Shown here: piece after piece, positions 1 through 5,205 of the stretch
Position numbering within the stretch: the stretch's first letter is position 1
Layout: each line of letters starts with the position of its first letter
The notes under the pieces: model-generated
Told to the model about the DNA's origin: nothing
Database searches by the model: none
Seen by the model: the letters and a program-made list of their open reading frames with translations, nothing else
Position numbers and translations under genes: made by a program
Source: Caulobacteraceae bacterium
GTDB lineage: Bacteria; Pseudomonadota; Alphaproteobacteria; Caulobacterales; Caulobacteraceae
Length of the DNA: 5,205 nucleotides
Reading direction: 5' to 3'
Assembly: GCA_003161535.1 (NCBI GenBank)
Contig: PMOM01000174.1
Location: forward strand, 1,953 to 7,157

Positions 1-611
1 GGCGGATAGATGTAGGTGTTGCGGACCATGAACTCCTTGAGCACGTCGTTCTGGATGGTGCCGGCGAGAGCGGCGTGGGCGACGCCCTGCTCCTCGGCGG
101 CGACGATGTAGAGAGCCAGGATCGGCGCCACCGCCCCGTTCATGGTCATCGAGACGCTCATCTTTTCCAGCGGGATGCCGGAGAAAAGCGTGCGCATGTC
201 GAGGATGGAATCGATGGCGACGCCCGCCATGCCGACGTCACCCGTCACCCGGGGATGGTCGGAATCATAACCCCGGTGGGTGGCCAGATCGAAGGCCACC
301 GACAGCCCCATCTGACCGGCGGCCAGGTTGCGCCGGTAAAAGGCGTTGGAGTCCTCGGCGGTGGAAAAGCCCGCGTACTGACGGATGGTCCACGGGTTGG
401 TCAGATACATGGTCGGATAGGGGCCGCGCACAAAGGGCGCGAAGCCGGGATAGCCGCCGGTGAAGTCCAGGGTCGCGATGTCGCCGGGGCCGTAGGCGCT
501 CTTGACCGCGATACCCTCGGCGGTGAGCCAGTCCTGCTGGGCGGCCGGCGCGGCGGGCGGGGGGGTGATCGGCTCCAGAGCCAGGGTCGCGAAGTCGGGA
601 AAGCCGCTCAT
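1..611 (-). CDS. mutB: Methylmalonyl-CoA mutase large (catalytic) subunit, N-terminal part, cut by the left edge
   Basis: Catalytic subunit of adenosylcobalamin-dependent methylmalonyl-CoA mutase (also named mcmA or scpA), which interconverts methylmalonyl-CoA and succinyl-CoA in the cytoplasm. Only about 204 of a usual 700-plus residues lie here, so the rest of the TIM barrel and the C-terminal B12-binding domain are outside the window. The visible part is near-consensus: RGPYPTMY at residues 62-69, [14 protein letters not shown] from 73, [19 protein letters not shown] from 103, [11 protein letters not shown] from 151 and [20 protein letters not shown] from 184. Tyr79 and Arg197 match substrate residues Tyr89 and Arg207 of the Propionibacterium enzyme; Thr75, Arg77, Ser104, Ser154, Thr156, Thr185 and Gln187 fit the same 10-residue offset. 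The ATG overlaps the stop of the small-subunit gene (ATGA), with a GAGG at 622-625 as ribosome site 10 bases upstream. Residues 15-25 are Pro/Ala-rich and unconserved. Identification is very secure; the symbol is a convention. Confidence 0.97.
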   Translation of the reverse strand, partial: MSGFPDFATLALEPITPPPAAPAAQQDWLTAEGIAVKSAYGPGDIATLDFTGGYPGFAPFVRGPYPTMYLTNPWTIRQYAGFSTAEDSNAFYRRNLAAGQMGLSVAFDLATHRGYDSDHPRVTGDVGMAGVAIDSILDMRTLFSGIPLEKMSVSMTMNGAVAPILALYIVAAEEQGVAHAALAGTIQNDVLKEFMVRNTYIYP

Positions 612-2047
612 CGGATGAGATCCTCGAGCCACAGGGGCGTGAGCGGCGGGCAGCGGCTGTCGGGGCCGGGGAGGGTGGCGTCGCCAGGAGGCGCGCTGGG
701 CGCCGGCGGGGGCGGCCGGCCGACAGCGTCTTCCTCTGCGTCGTGAAAATCCGTCACGCCGATGATCTTGATCCGGCCACCGACGAGATCGGCGCTTAGC
801 GCCTCGCGCGACGCCGCCACTTCGCGGGCGATCAGGCCGTCGACCAGCGATTGGACCAAGCCCCCAGCCGCCTCGATGGCGGTGAAATTCTCCCAAGCGG
901 CGCGCGCCAGGTCGGCGGTCAGGGCCTCGAAGGCCCACGCCCCGGCGGCGGGATCGGCCACGGCGCCCAGGTAGGCCTCCTGCATGAGGATGAGCTGGGT
1001 GTTGCGCGCCATGCGCAAGGCGAAAGGGTCGGGCGGCCCGATGGCGTCGGTGAAAGCGCCCAGGACAATGGCGTCCGCCCCGCCGACGGCGCCGGCGAAA
1101 CCGGCGGCGGTCAGTCGAACCAGATTGGACCAGCGGTCGGCCCGGGTGAGCGTGCGCTCCGAGGACCGCGCCTCGATGCGCGCCAGACCGTCGACGCCGC
1201 AGGCGCTCGTCATCCGGCCCCACAGGATGCGCGCGGCGCGCAGGTTGGCGATGGAGGCGAGCGGGTCCTGGTCGACGACGAGGCCGACGACGATGCGCCC
1301 GAACGCCTCACGCATGGCAAGGCCGGCGGCGACCAAAGCCTTGGCGTAGGCCACGGCGGCGGCCAGGGCGAAGGCCAGTTCCCAGGCCGGGGCGCCGCCC
1401 GCTTCGTGGAGCACGCCGCCGCTGGCCAGGAACAGCGTGGCCTTGGGATAAGGCTCGGCCAAGCCCGCGCCGAGCGTGGCGCAGGCGTCCACATGCGCCT
1501 CAATGGGGCCCGGGCTGGCGCCGGCCGCGGCGAAGGCGGACAGGGGATCGAGGTGGAAGGCCAGGGGCGCGGACGGGGAGGCCTTGGCGGCGCTCGCCAG
1601 CCACCGCGCGCACGCAACGCCCAGGAAACCGGCGTCGAGGGCGACGGGGGCGACATCGATCATCACCCCATCGAGCAGGCGCGCCAGGTCGTCGGCCGAA
1701 CTCACCGCGATGCCCGTCTCGCCACGTGGATCGATGCGCGCCAGCACGGAAGCCGCGCCGCCCGCCAGGGCCTCGAGTATCTGGGCGTTGGCGCCGGCCG
1801 GATCGCCATGCCGGACGATGGCGCGCACATCCCACGGCCGTTCACCGCCCCGCGCGGCCGGCTCGAAGGCCAGCGGCGCCGCCGCGCCGTCAGCGCTGTA
1901 GAGGGACTGGATGGCCAGGCCGTCCGGCGTCGCGCCGGCCAGGGTCTCGACGGCGGCGCCCTTGAGGGTCTTGGCCGCCAGCGACAGCCATTCCTCGCGC
2001 GTGGCGGCGGCGAAGCCGGCCGCGATGGGGATGACGGGCGTGTCCAA
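608..2047 (-). CDS. mutA: Methylmalonyl-CoA mutase small (beta) subunit
   Basis: Non-catalytic partner (also called mcmB) of the downstream large subunit in the heterodimeric mutase. From the TTG at 2047 it has 479 residues: an N-terminal segment with the family pattern [17 protein letters not shown] (residues 15-31), a TIM-barrel region with [11 protein letters not shown] near 269-279, and [19 protein letters not shown] near 348-366, which aligns with the RNTQ...EEAHLG.V.DPAGGS stretch of the family. It ends soon after IKIIGVTDF, with a Pro-rich linker and CPPLTP, so the C-terminal flavodoxin-like domain of the longer actinobacterial beta subunits (about 620-640 residues) is absent. No B12-binding DxHxxG motif is present, as expected for this subunit. 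No ATG or GTG fits the start. The frame could begin at a TTG at 2104 (498 residues), but that has no ribosome site and adds 19 unconserved residues; the TTG at 2047 has GAGGG about 12 bases upstream. The two genes are translationally coupled by ATGA. Confidence 0.94.
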   Translation of the reverse strand: MDTPVIPIAAGFAAATREEWLSLAAKTLKGAAVETLAGATPDGLAIQSLYSADGAAAPLAFEPAARGGERPWDVRAIVRHGDPAGANAQILEALAGGAASVLARIDPRGETGIAVSSADDLARLLDGVMIDVAPVALDAGFLGVACARWLASAAKASPSAPLAFHLDPLSAFAAAGASPGPIEAHVDACATLGAGLAEPYPKATLFLASGGVLHEAGGAPAWELAFALAAAVAYAKALVAAGLAMREAFGRIVVGLVVDQDPLASIANLRAARILWGRMTSACGVDGLARIEARSSERTLTRADRWSNLVRLTAAGFAGAVGGADAIVLGAFTDAIGPPDPFALRMARNTQLILMQEAYLGAVADPAAGAWAFEALTADLARAAWENFTAIEAAGGLVQSLVDGLIAREVAASREALSADLVGGRIKIIGVTDFHDAEEDAVGRPPPPAPSAPPGDATLPGPDSRCPPLTPLWLEDLIR

Positions 2048-2145
2048 GCTAAGGCGTGTCCCTCGGTGGGCGCCCGTTGCACTCCACGAGGGTGGCGAGG
2101 TCAAGTGCGGTGGGGGTCTGGCGCGTGGCTCAGAGTCAGGTCGCG

Positions 2146-2166
2146 CCTTCCAGCGGCGCTGGGAGG
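2146..2166. repeat. Strong short hairpin in the divergent intergenic region
   Basis: CCTTCCAGC pairs with GCTGGGAGG across a GGC loop: nine pairs, with one G-U in plus-strand RNA and one C-A mismatch in minus-strand RNA. No T-tract follows on either side, so it does not look like an intrinsic terminator. It could lie in the 5' leader of the mutase mRNA or be a protein-binding dyad; the sequence alone does not decide. Confidence 0.5.
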
Positions 2167-2193
2167 TCCCGGCAGTCGGGCCGCCAGTTTAGC

Positions 2194-2205
2194 GCAGTGT
2201 CACCG
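2194..2205 (+). repeat. 12-bp inverted repeat, left copy
   Basis: GCAGTGTCACCG here is the exact reverse complement of 3596-3607. The two copies bracket the S41 gene in inverted orientation. A 12-bp match somewhere in a window this size is not significant by itself; the position at both ends of a compositionally different gene is what makes it worth recording. Confidence 0.4.
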
Positions 2206-2231
2206 TAATCCGGAATTTGGCCGATTTACGG
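2203..2231. repeat. Imperfect inverted repeat, possible operator
   Basis: CCGTAATCCGG (2203-2213) and CCGATTTACGG (2221-2231) form a dyad with 9 of 11 matching positions around a 7-base AT-rich centre. The size and the position between divergent genes suit an operator for a dimeric regulator. It is equally possible that it belongs to a dispersed palindromic repeat, because it overlaps the 12-bp sequence that recurs at 3596-3607. No regulator gene is next to it. Confidence 0.45.
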
Positions 2232-2250
2232 AGGTGATGGAGAACACCCC

Positions 2251-3621
2251 TTGCGCAGGGGCGCCGACTCCCACACCACCTCTCCATGCCGAAGGTTGCG
2301 GCGACCAAGGTGGGGTGAAGTCCTGTTTTCCGACAGTTCGAAGAGGTTTGCGGCTCTTGTTGCGGCAGTCGCGGTCATGGGGTCGCCTGCGGCGGCGGAC
2401 TCCGCGCAGGACGCGGCCGCGCGCAAGGCTGACCTAGATTTCCTGGTGGACCAGATCGCCGCCCACTACGCCTATTTGCCCGACCGTCATCTGGACCTTG
2501 CCAAGCTCAAGGCCATCTACGAGCCCAAAGCCGAGGCAGCGCCCACGCCGGGCGTATTCCTGCAGGTGATCGAACAGGCTGTGGGCGAGTTGCACGACCA
2601 CCACGCCACCTTGGGCGCCAACAACGCCGCCTCGCCGCAACTCATCCCCACTGGAACCGAGCTTTGGGCGGAGATGCGGAACGGCCGGGCGTTCCTCACC
2701 GAGATCAGACCGGGCGGGGCTGCGGCCAAGGCGGGGCTGCACGCCGGCGACGAAGTTCTCGCCTTCGGCGAGGTCCCCGCTGCGAAGGCCGTTGCGCGCG
2801 CCGCGCCCAAAGCCCTGGCCGAGCCCGACTCAGAGGCCGACAACTTCACCCTGCGCACATTACTTGCAGGCACGCACGAGGGCGAGCGCGTGCTGAGCGT
2901 GCGGAGCCGAGATGGCCAAACGCGAGTGGTGCGCCTTGCGCCTTACACGCCGCCGCAGGTCCAGGACCTCGTCGCCTGGCGCTGGATCAGGCCGGGCGTA
3001 GGCTACATCCGCATTGAAAACAGCCTGGGTGATACTGACACCGTGAAAGCGTTCGATGCGGCTCTCGAACAGCTGAAGGGCGCCAAGGGCCTGATCCTCG
3101 ACCTGCGCAACACGCCGAGCGGCGGCAGCACCGACGTCGGCGAGCCCATCCTCGGCCGCTTCATTTCCAAGACCTCGGCTTATCAGCGGGTGTTCGATCC
3201 AGGCCCAGGCAAAACCTATCCGAAGGACTCCTGGCTGAAGACCGCCGCTCCGCGCGCGCCGCAGGTGAAGGCGAGGCTCGTCGTCCTAGTTGACCATTGG
3301 ACCGGAAGCATGGGCGAAGGCATGACCATTGGCTTCGACGCCCTGCACCGGGCCAAGATCGTTGGGACGAGCATGGCGGGCCTATGCGGTGGCACGGGCG
3401 AGTTCACCCTGCCGAAACTGAAGATCTCCGTACACTTTCCGATCGAACGGCTCTACCGGGTCAACGGCGAGCCACGCGAAACCTTCGCGCCGCCCTATCT
3501 TGTCGATCTCGCCCATGAGAGCGGAGACGATCTGATCTTGGCGCGGGGGCTTAAGGTGATGGAGGGCGAGATGCGTTCTCCCTCCACTAAGACTTCGGTG
3601 ACACTGCACCAATCTTTCTGA
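2251..3621 (+). CDS. S41-family peptidase (tail-specific protease/tricorn-like) with PDZ domain, probably exported
   Basis: Serine-peptidase-family protein of unknown substrate. In order: a signal-peptide-like stretch (SKRFAALVAAVAV, then SPAAA/D as a type I cleavage site, about 2338-2403); a helical N-terminal domain with HDHH at 2593-2604; a PDZ-like domain (about 2660-2950, with RPGGAAAKAGLHAGDEVL); then the S41 core, with GVGYIRI near 2995, LILDLRNTPSGG near 3092 and LVVLVDHWTGSMGEG near 3277. The Ser codon at 3307-3309 matches the S41 nucleophile. The Lys expected 25 residues later in CtpA/Prc enzymes is Leu (3382-3384), so this belongs to the non-Ctp branch or is inactive. The start is unresolved: the open frame begins at TTG 2251, TTG 2296 also keeps the signal peptide, and ATG 2377 would remove it. 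A GTG at 2315 gives an ideal signal-peptide start only if one T is missing from 2326-2329. The last residues are encoded by repeat-like DNA. It is convergent with phoB, 23 bases away. The fold is secure; function and start are not. Confidence 0.8.
   Translation: MRRGADSHTTSPCRRLRRPRWGEVLFSDSSKRFAALVAAVAVMGSPAAADSAQDAAARKADLDFLVDQIAAHYAYLPDRHLDLAKLKAIYEPKAEAAPTPGVFLQVIEQAVGELHDHHATLGANNAASPQLIPTGTELWAEMRNGRAFLTEIRPGGAAAKAGLHAGDEVLAFGEVPAAKAVARAAPKALAEPDSEADNFTLRTLLAGTHEGERVLSVRSRDGQTRVVRLAPYTPPQVQDLVAWRWIRPGVGYIRIENSLGDTDTVKAFDAALEQLKGAKGLILDLRNTPSGGSTDVGEPILGRFISKTSAYQRVFDPGPGKTYPKDSWLKTAAPRAPQVKARLVVLVDHWTGSMGEGMTIGFDALHRAKIVGTSMAGLCGGTGEFTLPKLKISVHFPIERLYRVNGEPRETFAPPYLVDLAHESGDDLILARGLKVMEGEMRSPSTKTSVTLHQSF
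3561..3585. repeat. Hairpin inside the 3' end of the S41 gene
   Basis: GGAGGG (3561-3566) pairs perfectly with CCCTCC (3580-3585), and two or three further pairs follow after one mismatch. It lies about 35 bases before the S41 stop. No T-run follows on either strand, so intrinsic termination is doubtful, although no better transcription-end signal is visible between the convergent S41 and phoB genes. Confidence 0.4.
3596..3607 (-). repeat. 12-bp inverted repeat, right copy, overlapping the S41 C-terminal codons
   Basis: CGGTGACACTGC on the plus strand is the exact reverse complement of 2194-2205. It encodes part of the last residues (SVTLHQ) of the S41 protein, suggesting that the C-terminal tail reads into flanking repeat DNA instead of being a conserved part of the enzyme. 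Confidence 0.4.
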
Positions 3622-3644
3622 ACAAAAGTCGAAACTCTCCCCCC

Positions 3645-4352
3645 TCAAACCTCCAGCGAATACCCCGCTGACCGCACGGTGCGGATGGGGTCGCCTTCGC
3701 GGGCGGCGCCAAGGGCGCGGCGCAGGCGACCGATGTGGACGTCAACGGTGCGCGTCTCGACATAGATGTCCGAGCCCCAGACGGCGTCGAGCAATTGTTC
3801 GCGGGAGAACACCCGGCCGGGGTGGCGCATGAAGTGGTCGAGCAGGCGAAACTCGGTGGGGCCCAGATGCACCTCCTGGCCGTGGCGGTTGACCTTGTGG
3901 GCGACGCGATCGATGACGATGTCGCCCCGGCTCACCTGGTCCTCGGCGAGGCCCGGACGGATACGGCGCAGGACGGCGCGCACGCGGGCGCAAAGCTCGC
4001 TCATGGCGAAGGGTTTGACCACATAGTCGTCGGCCCCGGTGTCGAGGCCGCGGATGCGGTCGCTCTCCTCGGCGCGCGCGGTGAGCATGATGATCGGCAG
4101 GTTGCGCGTCGCCGGGCGCTGGCGAAGGCGGCGGCAGACCTCGATCCCCGAGACCGTGGGCAGCATCCAGTCGAGGATGACCAGATCGGGCTGCTTTTCG
4201 TCGATGAGGATCAGGGCCTCCTCGCCGTCGGCGCACAGGCCGACGCGAAAGCCTTCCTTGTCCAGATTGTACTGCAGGAGGGTGGCCAGGGAGTCTTCGT
4301 CCTCGACCACCAGGATGTGAGGGCGCGCCGCGCCTGGGGACCCGGCCGTCAT
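3645..4352 (-). CDS. phoB: Phosphate regulon response regulator PhoB
   Basis: OmpR/PhoB-class two-component response regulator of 235 residues that, when phosphorylated by PhoR under phosphate limitation, binds Pho boxes and activates phosphate-scavenging genes. The receiver domain (about 12-130) has the acidic pair Glu17/Asp18, phospho-acceptor Asp61 in LVILDWMLP, switch Thr91 in IIMLTAR and Lys113 in YVVKPF. The winged-helix domain (about 140-235) has LGPTEFRLLDHFMRHPGRVF, the recognition helix around RTVDVHIGRLRRAL (201-214) and the closing IRTVRSAGYSLE. The DWMLPxVSGIEVCRxLR stretch is typical of PhoB and separates it from generic OmpR-type paralogues. The ATG overlaps the phoU stop (ATGA) and no separate Shine-Dalgarno is visible, so translation is probably coupled to phoU. 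It is the last gene of the operon and converges on the S41 gene; the 23-base gap holds no evident intrinsic terminator. Confidence 0.97.
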   Translation of the reverse strand: MTAGSPGAARPHILVVEDEDSLATLLQYNLDKEGFRVGLCADGEEALILIDEKQPDLVILDWMLPTVSGIEVCRRLRQRPATRNLPIIMLTARAEESDRIRGLDTGADDYVVKPFAMSELCARVRAVLRRIRPGLAEDQVSRGDIVIDRVAHKVNRHGQEVHLGPTEFRLLDHFMRHPGRVFSREQLLDAVWGSDIYVETRTVDVHIGRLRRALGAAREGDPIRTVRSAGYSLEV

Positions 4353-5038
4353 GGCGTCAGGGCGTCCGACTTGGGCCTCTCGTCGGTCAGTTCCAAGCCA
4401 GTGATCTCATAGTGCAGGATTTCGGCGATGTTGGTGGCGTGGTCGCCGATCCGCTCGAGATTCTTGGCCACGAAGAGGAGGTGGGCGCAGGAGGCGATGG
4501 TGCGCGGATCGGCCATCATATAGGTCAGGAGTTCGCGGAAAATGGCGTCGTAGTGCTCGTCGATCTCGTGGTCGCCCGTCCACACGGCGATGGCCCGATC
4601 CACTTCCCGCGAGGCGAGGGCGTCGAGCACATCCTTCAGGCGCGTGCTGACCAGTTCGCCCATGCGCTCGATGGAGCTGGTCAGTGGGGTGAGCGGCTTG
4701 GACTGGGCGATGACCAGGGCGCGCTTGGCGATGTTCTTGGCGAGATCCCCGACCCGTTCGAGGTTCATGCTGACCTTCATCGCCGCCACCGTGCGGCGCA
4801 GATCGTCGGCCACCGGCTGGCGCAGGGCGATCAGGCGGATGGCCTTGCGTTCGATCTCCATTTCCAGGGCGTCGAGGCGCTCGTCGCGGGCGATGACGGC
4901 CTCGGCCAGGGCGACGTCGTGGCGGGCGATGGCGGCGATGGAATCGGCGACCTCGGCCTCGGCCAGGCCTCCCATGCGCGCCAGCTCGGCGGTGATGGCG
5001 TCGAGTTCTTCATCATAGGCTCTGACGGTGTGTTCCAT
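4349..5038 (-). CDS. phoU: Phosphate signalling protein PhoU
   Basis: All-helical cytoplasmic protein of 229 residues that links the PstSCAB transporter to the PhoR kinase and keeps PhoB off when phosphate is plentiful. It shows the expected two PhoU repeats, each with the metal-binding ExxxDxxxN signature: Glu94/Asp98/Asn102 in NLERVGDLAKNIAKR and Glu195/Asp199/Asn203 in NLERIGDHATNIAE. RQPVADDLRRTVAAMK (73-88) precedes the first. Length is close to the usual 220-240 residues. The frame stays open upstream into pstB, but MEHTVRAYDEEL at the ATG at 5038 matches the usual PhoU start, and the extra upstream residues only translate the gap and pstB in another frame. The ribosome site is weak (CGAG about 3 bases before the ATG). 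The gene follows pstB after 74 bases and overlaps phoB by four. Confidence 0.97.
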   Translation of the reverse strand: MEHTVRAYDEELDAITAELARMGGLAEAEVADSIAAIARHDVALAEAVIARDERLDALEMEIERKAIRLIALRQPVADDLRRTVAAMKVSMNLERVGDLAKNIAKRALVIAQSKPLTPLTSSIERMGELVSTRLKDVLDALASREVDRAIAVWTGDHEIDEHYDAIFRELLTYMMADPRTIASCAHLLFVAKNLERIGDHATNIAEILHYEITGLELTDERPKSDALTP

Positions 5039-5112
5039 GGCTCGGAAAGCTCGATTCGCTAAGTCCACTGGCTGAGAGTCTTGCGAGATGTTTGTGACAA
5101 TGATGTGCGCCC
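5039..5112 (-). promoter_or_regulatory. pstB-phoU intergenic gap
   Basis: Seventy-four bases between the pstB stop and the phoU ATG, within one apparent operon. On the minus strand there is a single Pho-box-like half, TTGTCAC (near CTGTCAT), at about 5092-5098, but the second half at the proper spacing (ATCTCGC) is poor. I see no clear promoter or terminator, so read-through from pst into phoU-phoB is the simplest view; a weak internal promoter cannot be excluded. Confidence 0.3.
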
Positions 5113-5205
5113 CTAGCCAAAGCGGCCGGTGACGTAGTCGGAGGTCTTCTGCTCCTTGGGGTGCAGGAAAATCTGTTCGTGCGAGCCGCACTCGATCATC
5201 TCGCC
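5113..5205 (-). CDS. pstB: Phosphate ABC transporter ATP-binding protein PstB, C-terminal end, cut by the right edge
   Basis: Last 30 codons of the ATPase subunit of the high-affinity phosphate importer PstSCAB, ending in TAG. The residues read [13 protein letters not shown], then [16 protein letters not shown], which matches the nearly invariant PstB C-terminus (GE.IE.G....F..P...+T.DYI.GRFG). The Walker motifs and the rest of the ATPase core lie outside the window. The tail alone and its place just upstream of phoU make the assignment safe. pstA, pstC and probably phoR would be expected further upstream, beyond the right edge. Confidence 0.95.
   Translation of the reverse strand, partial: GEMIECGSHEQIFLHPKEQKTSDYVTGRFG

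Larger units (their letters stand above)
2048..2250. promoter_or_regulatory. Divergent intergenic region between the mutase operon and the S41 gene
   Basis: About 200 bases with no convincing gene. The mutase operon leaves to the left and the S41 gene to the right, so promoters for both should lie here. No strong -35/-10 pair is visible. The best -10-like hexamer for the mutase operon is TAAACT (minus strand, 2186-2191), without a good -35 partner. The stretch holds a 9-bp hairpin (2146-2166), an 11-bp imperfect dyad (2203-2231) and one copy of a 12-bp sequence repeated inverted at the end of the S41 gene. A near-perfect Shine-Dalgarno match, GGAGGTGA, lies at 2230-2237 on the plus strand. 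It is only 2 bases before an ATG at 2237 that opens a different frame, and too far (13-16 bases) from the TTG at 2251 to be an obvious ribosome site for the S41 frame. Confidence 0.6.

Noticed and set aside
75..746. Plus-strand open frame over the mutase large-subunit gene and the end of the small-subunit gene
   Set aside because: It lies opposite highly conserved catalytic-subunit codons and has no recognisable protein content.
2186..2215. Possible promoter for the mutase operon (TAAACT as -10)
   Set aside because: No -35-like hexamer sits at 16-18 bases, and a GTGAC-like element lies only 3 bases away, far too close.
851..2437. A 528-codon plus-strand open frame antisense to the mutase small-subunit gene
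   Set aside because: It is antisense to a certain gene and has low-complexity Gly/Arg/Ala composition with no recognisable domain. High third-position GC removes stops from the opposite strand.
2237..2437. A small plus-strand frame from the ATG at 2237 next to a GGAGGTGA sequence
   Set aside because: The Shine-Dalgarno match is only 2 bases from the ATG, and the frame becomes an Arg-rich shadow of the S41 gene. Its Pro/Thr-rich beginning resembles translated intergenic repeat DNA.
3735..5062. Two long plus-strand open frames antisense to phoB and phoU (3735-4412 and 4412-5062)
   Set aside because: Both mirror confirmed genes and show Asp/Gly/Val-rich shadow composition with no domain, so they are GC artefacts.
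5075..5100. Possible Pho box upstream of phoU
   Set aside because: Only one half (TTGTCAC, minus strand) resembles the CTGTCAT consensus; the second half at the correct spacing matches 3 of 7, which is not enough to call.
5039..5191. Upstream extension of PhoU to a start at 5191
   Set aside because: It would overlap the pstB C-terminal codons in another frame and adds 51 residues that do not resemble PhoU. The ATG at 5038 gives the family-like N-terminus and length.

Overview
The window reads as chromosomal DNA of a GC-rich alphaproteobacterium. Caulobacterales (Caulobacter, Phenylobacterium and relatives) is my best guess, from the protein sequences, the very high third-position GC and the gene order pstB-phoU-phoB. 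The genus cannot be settled from this window alone.

There are three blocks. (1) Positions 1-2047, minus strand: the two subunit genes of adenosylcobalamin-dependent methylmalonyl-CoA mutase. The small-subunit gene comes first and overlaps the large-subunit gene by ATGA. The large-subunit gene runs off the left edge after about 204 codons. Together they isomerise methylmalonyl-CoA and succinyl-CoA, linking propionyl-CoA metabolism to the TCA cycle. (2) Positions 2048-3644: a divergent intergenic region with two dyad-symmetric structures, then a plus-strand gene for a probably exported S41-family (tail-specific protease/tricorn-like) peptidase. Its base use looks less GC-biased than its neighbours, its start is unclear, and a 12-bp inverted repeat lies at both ends. 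(3) Positions 3645-5205, minus strand: the distal part of a phosphate operon, namely the last 30 codons of pstB, then phoU, then phoB, with phoU and phoB also overlapping by ATGA. PstB powers high-affinity phosphate uptake, PhoU passes transporter status to the PhoR kinase, and PhoB is the DNA-binding response regulator. phoR, pstC and pstA would be expected beyond the right edge.

Most of the window is ordinary core metabolism and regulation. I found no clear evidence of an undescribed system. The part most worth a second look is the S41 gene and its edges: repeat-like DNA on both sides, an N-terminus that reads best if one base is missing, and an active site without the Lys of classical C-terminal processing proteases. 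Long open frames opposite the real genes are by-products of high GC and are not annotated.
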